64,000 nt of DNA from Bos javanicus (GCF_032452875.1 NC_083868.1:120044312-120108311); one strand, 5' to 3'. Counted from the stretch's first letter, positions 20,541 to 32,446 are shown. Program-made: numbers and translations. Notes: a model not told the origin generated them from the sequence alone.

Positions 20541-21049
20541 TAAATGAAACATAACATAGCAAAACATAGCAACATAATTAGATTGTATAAAAGAGAGAAA
20601 TAGAAGAGTTTTCCCTTGAGGCAGTACATCTGGCTAATTCTCGCCCTCCTGTCCCTTGGAGCCTACAAGGGCAGATCCTCATTCCCTTTTGGTTCTTATC
20701 CCCTGGGATATGTGGATGAACCCCAAGTTGGGGAAACCTTTCTGTTCACCCCCTCCTACCAAAGATCCTAGATCCCTGTGCTCTGGCATAGCTTCTTCCC
20801 GAAGAAAAACATACTTTGCTCTCTACCTAGGAATCCATGTCCCTTGTGCTGTCAGCTGTCCCACCTGTGCCCTGCTCTCCAGCTTGTATTTAAGTCCTGG
20901 ACTGCCCCCTCAGATATCCTCCACTTGCAGGTTCCCTTCTAGTGTCACATCAGGCATTTTGCAAGGAAAAGCCGTTTGGGAAAAAATTAAAAAAAAAAAA
21001 GTACTTTAAAAAAAGGCACAATGCATTCCCACTGGCTCTTGGGTAAACT
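20541..21049. other. Unassigned, with a GC-richer segment
   Basis: 20640-20960 is richer in GC than its surroundings and holds a 117-codon frame (20656-21009) rich in Pro and Ser, ending in an A-run (EKIKKKKVL). I recognise no family; a piece of an old LTR or 3' UTR is as likely as a gene. Confidence 0.3.
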
Positions 21050-21250
21050 GAGAGATTTTGCAAGGGAAAAAAATTGAGGTGGTCAGGAAGGCCTTTTCTA
21101 AGATAAAGAATTAAAACAAGCCTTACAGAGGGCTGGAGGAAAATGTCTGAAATAGTACTTGCACAGACTTGAAGGCACTGAAGTGCCTGGTCTGTTTGGG
21201 GAGCAGAAAAGAAGCCAGTGTAGTTACTATGAAGTGAGTGAGGAGAAAGA
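21050..21250 (-). mobile_element. Probable L2 LINE remnant
   Basis: gaggtggtcaggaaggcctt, acttgaaggcactgaagtgc and gaagccagtgtagttac resemble the reverse complement of the L2 3' region. Diverged. Confidence 0.4.
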
Positions 21251-21253
21251 CTG

Positions 21254-21385
21254 TTGGGAACTTCCCTAGCAGTCCAGTGGCTAAGACTCTGTGCTTCTAT
21301 TTAGGGGGCATGGGTTTTATCCTTGGTCAGGTAACGATGATACCCACTGTGGGTTGTAGCAAAAAATAAAAATTAATTAATTTTA
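21254..21385 (+). mobile_element. CHR-2-type SINE
   Basis: gggaacttccctagcagtcc, agtggctaagactctgtgct and gggcatgggttttatccttg are the plus-strand CHR-2 head; it ends in a caaaaaataaaaattaatt A-rich tail. Confidence 0.85.
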
Positions 21386-21737
21386 AAGGAAAAGAAAAGT
21401 TGTTGCATGAAGAGTTGGGATCCAGGCTTTTCAGGTCCTTGGTGAATGAAACCATCAGACTAAAAGAGACCTCTTGGGCAGATATTCTGGGAAAGGAAAA
21501 GGCAAAATCCAAAGACAGATATAGGGGTACTCCAGATCTTAGAATGCGAAGAGGAGAAATAAGCAAAGTAATAAAGGACAGCTGGTTAAATAAAAACATT
21601 TGAAAGGTTATTGGAGCTAATGACAAAAGAGAAGATGTTTCAAGGAGCAAGTGGTGAGACTGTGCCAAAGCCTGCTAAAAATGAAAATAAAAGACAACAG
21701 TGGAATAGGAAAAAATTCATTGTCTGTGACAACCTAA
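21386..21737. other. Unassigned sequence
   Basis: Purine-rich unique DNA; may include more of the L2 remnant on its left side. No gene recognised. Confidence 0.3.
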
Positions 21738-22030
21738 CAATAATAACAGCACAAATGTATAGAGTGATTTCCATGATTCAAATGAAATTCTTTTGCAATT
21801 GCTTTTATGTATATTAATTCCATTAACTTAACCTCACAATAAGCCTGGAAGCCTGGCTTGTATAACACAGTTATTATCTTTATTTTTATGATGTAAAAAC
21901 TGAGCAAAAAAAGGTTAAATAGCTTATTTAAGGTGACACAGCTAGTTAGTGGTGTGACCTGGATTCAAATCCAAGCAGCCTGGCTCCAGAGTTCACATTC
22001 TTAATTCTCTTACTGTGGCCCCACCTGGTA
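21738..22030 (-). mobile_element. MIR SINE
   Basis: Near full-length MIR in reverse: gattttatgatgtaaaaact-type core, aaggtgacacagctagttag, ggattcaaatccaagcagcc and cctggctccagagttcac. An ancient mammal-wide element. Confidence 0.85.
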
Positions 22031-22294
22031 GCCTTATTAGGCTTAATTTAATGCCTAGCAAAGATCCTCAAAGAGCTATACTAAAATGTGAGTAATTGTT
22101 ATCTGGACTGCTTCAATTATAAGTGTTTTCCTGTTTCTATTTGTTTATTTGAATTCTTTATTTTTGTAGAGAAAATATGTGATAATTATATAATTACATT
22201 TGTTAAAGAAAATTAATTTTAGGAAGCCTATCATAAAATTTGACATGATAAAAGTAGGATATCTATATAAGATATCTCCTATTACATAATGTTT
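22031..22294. other. Unassigned AT-rich sequence
   Basis: Nothing recognised. Confidence 0.35.
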
Positions 22295-22815
22295 GTTGAT
22301 GACAAACCTAGACAGTACGCTGAAAAGCAGAGACATTACTCTGTCAACAAAGGTCCATACAGTCAAGGCTATAGTCTTCCCAGTGGTCACGTTCAGTTGA
22401 GAGAGGTGGACTGTAGAGAAGGCAGAACACCAAAGAATTGATGCCTTCAAACTGTGGTGCTGGAGAAGACTCCTGAAAGTCCCTTAGACAGCAAGGAGAT
22501 CAAACCAGTTAATCTTAAGGGAGATCAATCCTGAATATTCACTGAAAGGACTGATGTTGAAGCTGAAACTCCAGTATTTTGGCCATCTGATGCAAACAGA
22601 TGACTCATTGGAAAAGTCCCTGATGCTGAGAAAGATTGAGGGCAGAAGGAGAAATAGGGCGTCAGAAGATGAGATGGCTGGATGGCATTACCAAAGCAAT
22701 GAGCATGAACTTGGGCAAACTCCAAGAGATGGTGAGGGACAGGGAGGCCTGGCATGCTGCAGTCCATGGGGTCACACAGAGTCGGACCCAACTGGGCGAC
22801 TGAACAACAACAACA
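22295..22815 (+). mobile_element. BovB LINE 3' fragment
   Basis: Plus-strand BovB from gacaaacctagacagtacgc through gaagctgaaactccagtatt to the tail gactgaacaacaacaacaat. Peptide LKLQYFGHLMQTDDSLEK at 22557-22610. The AAC-repeat tail marks the older BovB type. Confidence 0.9.
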
Positions 22816-22997
22816 ATTATGTAATGTTACCTATAAATTTAGAAGCTCAAGGAACAAATACATGTTATCTATTGTTTCTGTAAGTAAGGATATCATGAAC
22901 AGCTCTTCTGGGTGGGTCCAGCTCAGAAACTCTCAAGAAGTTGCAGTCAGTGAAGAAAACAGTCAATGATCTGAGTTATTAGAAAGTAAACTCTTCT

Positions 22998-23072
22998 AGG
23001 GGGTTTCTCTGGTGGCTCAGACAATAAAGAATCTGTCTGAAATGCAGGAGAGAGTTTACATTCTAGTTTCAA
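22998..23072 (+). mobile_element. Bov-tA SINE head fragment
   Basis: gggtttctctggtggctcag and caataaagaatctgtctgaa are the tRNA-like head; the 3' part is missing. Confidence 0.8.
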
Positions 23073-23109
23073 CCAGCTGGGCTTGCAGACCTCCGATGGC
23101 CTGTGCACG

Positions 23110-23310
23110 CATGCTCAGTTGATCAGTTGTATCTGACTCTTTGTGACCCTGTGGAATATAGCCCACCAGGCTCCTCAGTCCACGGGATTTTCCCAGCAAG
23201 TATACTGGAATGGGTTGCCATGCCCTCCTCTAGGAGATCTTCGTGACCCAGAGATCTTCCTGCATCTCCAGGACTGCAGGGCATTCTTTACCACTAAGCC
23301 ACTGGGAAAG
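23110..23310 (-). mobile_element. Bov-tA SINE
   Basis: Reverse-oriented: tgatcagttgtatctgactc, tgggttgccatgccctcctc and a head region with ttctttaccactaagccac. Confidence 0.87.
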
Positions 23311-23334
23311 GTGGTGGCCTGACTGGGAGCCTTA

Positions 23335-23530
23335 ATATTCATTTCCAAGACAGCTCATTCACATGGCTAATGGCAGGAGGCCTCAGGTCCTCACCACATG
23401 GGTCTTTCCAGAGGGCTGCTTGAGCATCTTTCAACGTGGTAACTGGCTTCTTCCAAAGCAAATGACCCAAGAATTATGACCGGGTGTCACAAGTTACATA
23501 AGTTACATCCCCCACACTTTTTTATTCATT
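23335..23530. mobile_element. Possible ancient interspersed repeat
   Basis: ctcattcacatggctaatgg, caggaggcctcaggtcctca and gctgcttgagcatctttcaa recall a common old mammalian repeat, but I cannot name it. 23531-23963 is purine-rich with no feature recognised. Confidence 0.35.
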
Positions 23531-23963
23531 GAAATAGAGTAACCAAGTCTATATCACTGGAAAATAGGCTCCACATTTATAAAGGAAAAGTGTCGAGGAA
23601 TTTATGGACATTTGAAAGCCACCTCAGTACCAACAGAAGAACTGAAGTAAGAACAGCAGAAGGAAAAGGTGGAGGAGGAGGCAGTGAAGACAATGAAAAA
23701 AGGGGGAAAGTAAGAACGGAAAGGAAAAGGAAAAACAGATAACACGATTTATCTGTTTAATATTTGAGACTACATTTCATTCATTCCAGCATTGTATATT
23801 TTTATAAATTTGAATCTTAAGTGTATGTGAGTTTTAAGCATTTTTATTACTAAATTTAATAAATTTAACTTTCAGTGATTATTTCAATTTTTGAAAAATG
23901 ATTATAGCGACTGCTTTCGATCAACACCATACTCCAAGGAAAAGGCTTTTGTGTGCATCACTG

Positions 23964-23979
23964 AAGAATATAAGAACTC
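23964..23979. repeat. L1 target-site duplication, left copy
   Basis: aagaatataagaactc, repeated exactly at 32106-32121 after the poly(A) tail. Confidence 0.95.
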
Positions 23980-26961
23980 AGAGGAGGAGCCAAGATGGCA
24001 GAGGAGTAGGACGGGGAGAACACTTTCTCCCCCACAAATTCATCAAAAGAGCATTTAAACGTTGAGTAAATTCCACAAAACAACTTCTGAATGCCGGCAG
24101 AGGACATCAGGCACCCAGAAAAGCAACCCAACTCTTCGAAAGGAGGTAGGAAAAAATATAAAAGACAAAAAAAGAGACAAAGAGGGAGGGACGGAGCTCC
24201 GTCCCAGGAAGGGAGTCTTAAAAAGAGAGAAGTTTCCAAACACCAGGAAACCTTCTCACTGCCGAATCTGTGCCGAGCTTTGGAAGCACAGAGGGCAACA
24301 TAACAGGGAGAAAAAATAAACAAGTAAAACTCGCAGATTGCGAGCCCTACGGTAACTCCCCCAGCGGAGAAGCAGCGCAGACGCCTGCACACGCCATTAG
24401 CAAGTGGGGGCTAGGCAGGGAGGCGTGGCGCGGGCTGCATCGCTTAGAGTAAGAATCTGGCCTGAATACCCTGAGCACTATCTGAGTAAAATAATTTGGG
24501 CTAGCAAACCAGACTGCGGGATATCTACCACGCGAAAAGCCAGCCCCAACCTAAGACACCGCCAGGCCTGCGCACGGAACAAAGGACTGAACAGAGATAG
24601 CCGGCTGCAGACCTTCCCCCTCCAGTGACAGGCAGCCAGAGCCGGAAGGGGGCAATTGCAGCCCCAGAGAGACATTATCTATAAAACTGTAAGCAGGCTT
24701 CTTTGCTAACTAAAACTTCTTGGGGGTCTGGACGGTCAACATCTGCCCGAGAAGGTGCGCCGGTTTTACACCCAGATAACCGAGTGGCGGGGAGGCGATA
24801 AATCGCAGCATTGGCGCTCGCCAAACACCTCATCACCTGAGCTGCTCGGACCTGGGAAGAGCACAAAATGCAGGCCCAACTGAGTCTGCGCCTCTGAGGA
24901 CTACCCGAGTGCCTGAACCTGGGCGGCTTGGACCTGGGAGGTACATGCAGCCCAAGGCCGGCCTCGGATTGTTCTCGGCGGAACAACCTAGAGCCGGAGC
25001 AGTGTGGGCAGGGAGGCTACACGCGCCGTGAGTCGGGGCAGACCCAGTGAGGCTGAGGCACTGCGAGCGCACGCCAGTGTTATTTGTTTGCAGCATCCCT
25101 CCCTCCCTCCCCACAGCACGACTGAACAAGTGAGCCTAAAAAAAAAAAAAAAAAGTTTCCCCCACCGTCCCCTTTGTGTCAGGGCGGAAGCCAGACACTG
25201 AAGAGACCAGCAAACAGAAGAAGTTATAACAGAGGCAAACGCCTTGGAAGCTACGGGCAATAGATTAAAACCCCGTGATTACTACGGACTACATAGGAAG
25301 GGGCCTATAGATCTTGAGAAATATAAGTCAGACCAAGGAACTAGCCAAAAATTGAACTGAACCCACAATACAACAAAACCAGAGAAAGTCCTAGATATAT
25401 TTTTACTATTTTTACAATCATTCTTTCTTTCTTTCTTTCTTTTTTAAGTCCTCTATTGTTCCTTTAATTTTCACTTTTATAATCTATTACTTTGCAAAAA
25501 AAAAGACCCTATTTTTTTCTTCTTCAGCAAACTTCATATATATATATTTTTTATAATTTTTTGACCTTGTTTTTTTTTTCTTCTTCTTCTTCTTTTCTTT
25601 AACATTGTATTTTTGAAATTCCAAACTCTACTCTAGTTTTTTAATTTTAGCTTTTTGGTATATGTTATCAATTTTGTACCTACAATTTTTTTTTACAATT
25701 TCTGTGACTTTATTTTTTTTTCTGTTTCATTCTCTTCTTCTTTTATATAACATTGTATATCTGAAATTCCAAACTCTACTCTAGATTTTTAATTTATGCT
25801 TTTTTGTATTTGATATCAAATTTGTACATGTATTTTCTTTATAATTTTTGCGACATTGTTTTTGTTTGTTTTCTCTCTTTATGTTTCTTCTTCCTTTTTC
25901 TTTAACATCGTATTTTTGAAATTCCAAACTCTACTCTAGATTTTTAATTTTTGCTTTTATATATTTGTTACCAATTTTGTACCTTTAAGAACCCAATCTT
26001 CAGGACCCATTTTTCACTAGGGAGTGAGATTACTGGCTTGACTGCTCTCTCTCCCTTTGGACTCTCCTTTTTCTCCACCAGGTCGCCTGTGTCTCCTCCC
26101 TAACCCCTCTCTACTCTACCCAACTCTGTGAGTTTATGTGTGTTCCAGATGGTGGAGAACACTTAGGGAACTGATTACTGCCTAGATTCCCCCTTTTATC
26201 CCTCTGGCCACCTCTGTCTCCTTCCTCCTTCTTCTCTTCTCTGTATAACTCCGTGAACATCTCTGAGTGGTCCAGTTGTGGAGTGCACGTAAGGAAGTGA
26301 CTACTGGCTACCCCACTCTCTCCACTATTGATTCCACCTCATCTCATTTGGGTCACCTCTAACTCCCTCCTCCCTCTTCTTTTCTCCATGTAACACTGTG
26401 AACCTCTCTGAGTGACCCTCACAGTAGAGAAACTTTTCATCTTTAATGTAGATGTTTTATCAGTGGTGCTGTATAGAAGGAGAAGTTTTGAAACTACTGT
26501 AAAAATAAGACCGATAACTGGAAGCAGGAGGCTTAAGTCCAAACCCTGACTCCAGGGAACTCCTGACTCCAAGGAACATTAATTGACAGGAGCTCATCAA
26601 ACGCCTCCATACCGACACTGAAACCAAGCGCCACACAAGGGCCAACAAGTTCCAGGGCAAGACATACCAAGCAAATTCTCCAGCAACAAAGGAGCACAGC
26701 CCTGAGCTTCAAGATACAAGCTGCCCAAAGTCACCCCAAAACCATAGACATCTCATAACTCATTACTGGACATTTCATTGCACTCCAGAGAGAAGAAATA
26801 CAGCTCCACCACCAGAACACTGACACAAGCTTCCCTAACCAGGAAACCTTGACAAGCCACCTGTACAAACCCACACACAGCAAGGAAAAGCCACAATAAA
26901 GATAACTCCACAAACTGCCAGAATATAGAAAGGACACCCCCAAATCAGCAATTTAAACAAG
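23980..26961 (+). promoter_or_regulatory. L1 5' UTR / internal promoter region
   Basis: About 3 kb before the ORF1 ATG. 24180-25080 is GC- and CpG-rich compared with the rest of the window and is the probable promoter part. 25380-26000 is T-rich, with ctttctttctttcttt (25427-25442) and three ~150-bp tandem units. Antisense open frames (24478-25260) are by-products of the GC-rich composition. Promoter activity is inferred from L1 biology. Confidence 0.75.
25550..25985 (+). repeat. Three ~150-bp tandem units in L1 5' UTR
   Basis: The anchor aacattgtatttttgaaatt, followed by ccaaactctactctag, begins at 25601, 25749 (tatatc variant) and 25904 (cattgt>catcgt), spacings of 148 and 155 bases. Each unit continues tttttaattt...tttgta and returns through a pyrimidine-rich (TTC)-type tract. 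An imperfect VNTR-like block. Confidence 0.8.
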
Positions 26962-27888
26962 ATGAAGAGACAGAGGAATACCCAGCAGATAAAGGAACAG
27001 AATAAATGCCCACCAAACCAAACAAAAGAGGAAGAGATAGGGAATCTACCTGATAAAGAATTCCGAATAAAGATAGTGAAATTGATCCAAAATCTTGAAA
27101 TTAAAATGGAATCACAGATAAACAGCCTGGAGACAAGGATTGAGAAGATGCAAGAAAGGTTTAACAAGGACCTAGAAGAAATAAAAAAGAGTCAATATAT
27201 AATGAATAATGCAATAAATGAAATTAAAAACACTCTGGAGGCAACAAATAGTAGAATAACAGAGGCAGAAGATAGGATTAGTGAATTAGAAGATAGAATG
27301 GTAGAAATAAATGAATCAGAGAGGATAAAACAAAAATGAATTAAAAGAAATGAGGACAATCTCAGAGACCTCCAGGACAATATTAAACGCTACAACATTC
27401 AAATCATAGGGGTTCCAGAAGAAGAAGACAAAAAGAAAGACCATGAGAAAATACTTGAGGAGATAATAGTTGAAAACTTCCCTAAAATGGGGAAGGAAAT
27501 AATCACCCAAGTCCAAGAAACCCAGAGAGTCCCAAACAGGATAAACCCAAGGCGAAACACCCCAAGACACATATTAATCAAATTAACAAAGATCAAACAC
27601 AAAGAACAAATATTAAAAGCAGCAAGGGAAAAACAACAAATAACACACAAAGGAATTCCCATAAGGATAACAGCTGATCTTTCAATAGAAACTCTTCAAG
27701 CCAGGAGGGAATGGCAAGACATACTTAAAATGATGAAAGAAAATAACCTACAGCCCAGATTATTGTACCCAGCAAGGATCTCATTCAAGTATGAAGGAGA
27801 AATCAAAAGCTTTTCAGACAAGCAAAAGCTGAGAGAATTCTGCACCACCAAACCAGCTCTCCAACAAATACTAAAGGATATTCTCTAG
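26962..27888 (+). pseudogene. L1 ORF1 (RNA-binding chaperone), one internal stop
   Basis: ORF1p of L1 packages the L1 RNA as a trimer. The frame runs 309 codons including the final stop, with one TGA at 27337-27339 (codon 126). The first half is basic then strongly heptad-like (QNLEIKMESQINSLETRIEK, EAEDRISELEDRMVEI), the coiled coil. After the stop the same frame continues with an RRM-like part (IQIIGVPEEEDKKK) and the C-terminal domain (REKQQITHKGIPIRITADLS, LLYPARISFKYEGE). No frameshift is seen. The upstream piece alone would be only a coiled-coil fragment. ATG 26962 is chosen because MKRQRNTQQ is the usual L1 start. Confidence 0.93.
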
Positions 27889-27939
27889 ACAGGAAACACA
27901 AAAACGGTGTATAAGTTCGAACCCCAAACAATAAAGTAA

Positions 27940-30900
27940 ATGGCAACGGGATCATACTTATCAGTAATTACCTTAAACGTAAATGGGTTGAATGCCCCAA
28001 CCAAAAGACAAAGACTGGCTGAATGGATACAAAAACAAGACCCCTACATATGTTGTCTACAAGAGACCCACCTCAAAACAGGGGACACATACAGACTGAA
28101 AGTGAAGGACTGGAAAAAGATTTTCCATGCAAATAGGGACCAAAAGAAAGCAGGAGTAGCAATACTCATATCAGATAAAATGGACTTTAAAACAAAGGCT
28201 GTGAAAAGAGACAAAGAAGGTCACTACATAATGATCAAAGGATAAATCCAAGAAGAAGATATAACAATTATAAATATATATGCACCCAACACGGGAGCAC
28301 CGCAGTATGTAAGACAAATGCTAACAAGTATGAAAGGAGAAATTAACAATAACACAATAATAGTGGGAGACTTTAATACCCCACTCACACCTATGGATAG
28401 ATCAACTAAACAGAAAATTAACAAGGAAACACAAACTTTAAATGATACAATAGACCAGTTAGACCTAATTGATATCTATAGGACATTTCATCCCAAAACA
28501 ATGAATTTCACCTTTTTCTCAAGCACACATGGAACCTTCTCCAGGATAGATCACATCCTGGGCCATAAAGCTAGCCTTTGTAAATTCAAAAAAATAAAAA
28601 TCATTCCAAGCATCTTTTCTGACCATAATGCAGTAAGATTAGATCTCAATTACAGGAGAAAAATGATTAAAAATTCCAACATATGGAGGCTGAACAACAC
28701 GCTGCTGAATAACCAACAAATCACAGAAGAAATCAAAAAAGAAATCAAAATTTGCATAGAAACGAATGAAAATGAAAACACAACAACCCAAAACCTGTGG
28801 GACACGGTAAAAGCAGTCCTAAGGGGAAAGTTCATAGCAATACAGGCACACCTCAAGAAACAAGAAAAAAGTCAAATAAATAACCTAACTCTACACCTAA
28901 AGCAACTAGAATAGGAAGAAATGAAGAACCCCAGGGTTAGTAGAAGGAAAGAAATCTTAAAAATTAGAGCAGAAATAAATGCAAAAGAAACAAAAGAGAC
29001 CATAGCAAAAATCAACAAAACCAAAAGCTGGTTCTTTGAAAGGATAAATAAAATTGACAAACCATTAGCCAGACTCATCAAGAAACAAAGGGAGAAAAAT
29101 CAAATCAATAAAATTAGAAATGAAAATGGAGAGATCACAACAGACAACACAGAAATACAAAGGATCATAAGAGACTACTATCAACAATTATATGCCAATA
29201 AAATGGAAAACGTGGAAGAAATGGACAAATTCTTAGAAAAGTAAAACTTTGCAAAACTCGACCAGGAAGAAATAGAAAATCTTAACAGACACATCACAAG
29301 CACGGAAATTGAAACTGTAATCAAAAATCTTCCAGCAAACAAAAGCCCAGGTCCAGATGGCTTCACAGCTGAATTCTACCAAAAATTTAGAGAAGAGCTA
29401 ACACCTATCCTGCTCAAACTCTTCCAGAAAATTGCAGAGGAAGGTAAACTTCCAAACTCATTCTATGAGGCCACCATCACCCTAATACCAAAACCTGACA
29501 AAGATCCCACAAAAAAAGAAAACTACAGGCCAATATCACTGATGAACATAGATGCAAAAATCCTTAACAAAATTCTAGCAATCAGAATCCAACAACACAT
29601 TAAAAAGATCATACACCATGACCAAGTGGGCTTTATCCCAGGGATGCAAGGATTCTTCAATATCTGCAAATCAATCAATGTAATACACCACATTAACAAA
29701 TTGAAAAATAAAAACCATATGATTATCTCAATAGATGCAGAGAAAGCCTTTGACAAAATTCAACACCCATTTATGATAAAAACTCTCCAGAAAGCAGGAA
29801 TAGAAGGAACATACCTCAACATAAAAGCTATATATGACAAACCCACAGCAAACATTATCCTCAATGGTGAAAAATTGAAAGCATTTCCTCTAAAGTCAGG
29901 AACAAGACAAGGGTGCCCACTTTCACCATTACTATTCAACATAGTTTTGGAAGTTTTGGCCACAGCAATCAGAGCAGAAAAAGAAATAAAAGGAATCCAA
30001 ATTGGAAAAGAAGAAGTAAAACTCTCACTATTTGCAGATGACATGATCCTCTACATAGAAAACCCTAAAGACTCCACCAGAAAATTACTAGAACTAATCA
30101 ATGACTATAGTAAAGTTGCAGGATATAAAATCAACACACAGAAATCCCTTGCATTCCTATACACTAATAATGAGAAAACAGAAAGAGAAATTAAGGAAAC
30201 AATTCCATTCACCATTGCAACGGAAAGAATAAAATACTTAGGAATATATCTACCTAAAGAAACTAAAGACCTATATATAGAAAACTATAAAACACTGGTG
30301 AAAGAAATCAAAGAGGACACTAATAGATTGAGAAATATACCATGTTCATGGATTGGAAGAATCAATATAGTGAAAATGAGTATACTACCCAAAGCAATTT
30401 ATAGATTCAATGCAATCCCTATCAAGCTACCAACAGTATTCTTCACAGAGCTAGAATAATTTCACAATTTGTATGGAAATACAAAAAACCTCGAATAGCC
30501 AAAGCGATCTTGAGAAAGAAGAATGGAACTGGAGGAATCAACCTGCCTGACTTCAGGCTCTACTACAAAGCCACAGTTATCAAGACAGTGTGGTACTGGC
30601 ACAAAGACAGAAATATAGATCAATGGAACAAAATAGAAAGCCCAGAGATAAATCCAGGCACATATGGACACCTTATCTTTGGCAAAGGAGGCAAGAATAT
30701 ACAATGGATTAAGACAATCTCTTTAACAAGTGGTGCTGGGAAAACTGGTCAACCACTTGTAAAAGAATGAAACTAGAACACTTTCTAACACCATACACAA
30801 AAATAAACTCAAAATGGATTAAAGATCTAAACATAAGACCAGAAACTATAAAACTCCTAGAGGAAAACATAGGCAAAACACTCTCTGACATACATCACAG

Positions 30901-31750
30901 CAGGATCCTCTATGACCCACCTCCCAGAATATTGGAAATAAAAGCAAAAATAAACAAATGGGACCTAATTAACCTTAAAAGCTTCTGCACATTAAAGGAA
31001 ACTATCAGCAAGGTGAAAAGACAGCCTTCAGAATGGGAGAAAATAATAGCAAATGAAGCAACTGACAAACAACTAATCTCAAAAATATACAAGCAACTCC
31101 TCCAGCTCAACTCCAGAAAAATAAATGACCCAATCAAAAAATGGGCCAAAGAACTAAATAGACATTTCTCCAAAGAAGACATACAGATGGCTAACAAACA
31201 CATGAAAAGATGCTCAACATCACTCATTATCAGAGAAATGCAAATCAAGACCACTATGAGGTACCATTTCACACCAGTCAGAATGGCTGCGATCCAAAAG
31301 TCTACAAATAATAAATGTTGGAGAGGGTGTGGAGAAAAGGGAACCCTCTTACACTGTTGGTGGGAATGCAAACTAGTACAGCCACTATGGAGAACAGTGT
31401 GGAGATTCCTTAAAAAACTGGAAATAGAACTGCCTTATGATCCAGCAATCCCACTGCTGGGCATACACACTGAGGAAACCAGAAGGGAAAGAGACACGTG
31501 TACCCCAATGTTCATCGCAGCACTGTTTATAATAGCCAGGACATGGAAGCAACCTAGATGTCCATCAGCAGATGAATGGATAAGAAAGCTGTGGTACATA
31601 TACACAATGGAGTATTACTCAGCCATTAAAAAGAATTCATTTGAATCAGTTCTAATGAGGTGGATGAAACTGGAGCCTATTATACAGAGTGAAGTAAGCC
31701 AGAAGGAAAAACACCAATACAGTATACTAACGCATATATATGGAATTTAG
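27940..31750 (+). pseudogene. L1 ORF2 (endonuclease-reverse transcriptase), disabled
   Basis: ORF2p nicks target DNA and reverse-transcribes L1 RNA. Domains in order: APE-type endonuclease from 27940 (LNVNGLN, QETHLK, GDFNTPL, SDHNAV); reverse transcriptase, with SIDAEKAFDKIQHPF, TRQGCPLSPLLFN and the catalytic box FADD at 30031-30042; C-terminal Cys-rich motif C-x3-C-x9-H-C-like at 31316-31370 (CWRGCGEKGTLLHCWWEC). Breaks: in-frame stops at 28243-28245 (TAA), 28912-28914 (TAG) and 29242-29244 (TAA); a frame change just before 30459, consistent with a 4-base loss near 30455; and a second near 30710, consistent with a 1-base loss. Adding those 5 bases back to 3811 gives 1272 codons, the expected length. 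Confidence 0.94.
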
Positions 31751-32105
31751 AAAGATGATGGCGATGACCCTGTGTACGAGACAGCAAAGGAGTCACTGAT
31801 GTATGTAACAGTCTTATGGACTCTGTGGGAGAGGGAGAGGGTGGGAAGATTTGGGAGAATGGCATTGAAACATGTAAAATATCATGTATGAAACGAGATG
31901 CCAGTCCAGGTTCAATGCATGATGCTGGATGCTTGGGGCTGGTGCACTGGGACGACCCAGAGGGAGGGTATGGGGAGGGAGGAGGGAGGAGGGTTCAGGA
32001 TGGGGAGCACATGTATACCTGTGATGGATTCATTTTGATATTTGGCAAAACCAAAACAATTATGTAAAGTTTAAAAATAAAATTAAAAATCAAAAAAAAA
32101 AAAAA
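31751..32105 (+). other. L1 3' UTR and poly(A)
   Basis: Contains a G-rich run at 31962-31993 (multiple GGG runs, potential G-quadruplex, a usual L1 3' UTR feature), AATAAA at 32076-32081 region and an A-tail from about 32092. The right target duplication follows at 32106-32121. Confidence 0.85.
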
Positions 32106-32121
32106 AAGAATATAAGAACTC
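32106..32121. repeat. L1 target-site duplication, right copy
   Basis: aagaatataagaactc, exact match of 23964-23979. Confidence 0.95.
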
Positions 32122-32326
32122 TGAGTAGGAGATGTTTAACTTTATGCTAAATCCCTATGGCTACCTGGTAACCCTTTCCATTTTTCTGAGCCTCAATTTT
32201 CTTTTCTGTATGTCTTCAGACTAAACTGATTTTGAGTTTCTATTCAGTTTTAGTATTTTTGATTTTGCAGTAAATTTCAAGTCAGATTAGCCAGATTTCA
32301 GTCATGATGGATATAATATAAGCACT

Positions 32327-32446
32327 GCTAAGTCGCTTCAATCGTGTCTGACTCTGTGTGACCCCAGAGACAACAGCCCACCAGCCTCCCCTGTCCCTGG
32401 GATTCTCCAGGCAAGAACACTGGAGTAGGTTGCCATTTCCTTCTCC
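32327..32446 (-). mobile_element. Bov-A monomer SINE with target duplication
   Basis: A 120-bp single Bov-A monomer, from gctaagtcgcttcaatcgtg to gttgccatttccttctcc. The 12-bp duplication aatataagcact flanks it at 32315-32326 and 32447-32458, so the monomer moved as a unit. Confidence 0.92.

Larger units (their letters stand above)
23980..32105 (+). mobile_element. Full-length L1 (L1-BT type) retrotransposon
   Basis: An 8.1-kb element with complete architecture: a 5' end gaggaggagccaagatggca, a ~3-kb 5' UTR, ORF1, a 51-base spacer, ORF2, a 3' UTR and poly(A), bracketed by a 16-bp target duplication. The 5' terminus fits full length. ORF1 has one premature stop and ORF2 has three stops plus two small deletions, so it is not autonomous now, but the low number of lesions points to a fairly recent insertion. 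The leading caagatggc (23991-23999) resembles a YY1 site, as in the human L1 promoter. Confidence 0.96.

Noticed and set aside
24478..25260. Several overlapping antisense frames of 65-103 codons
   Set aside because: They lie in the CpG-rich L1 5' UTR, where stop codons are scarce; no family, no consistent frame.
31816..32067. 83-codon frame in L1 3' UTR (and its relative at 53235-53486)
   Set aside because: It recurs because both are copies of the same non-coding L1 3' UTR; Gly-rich composition comes from the G-run.
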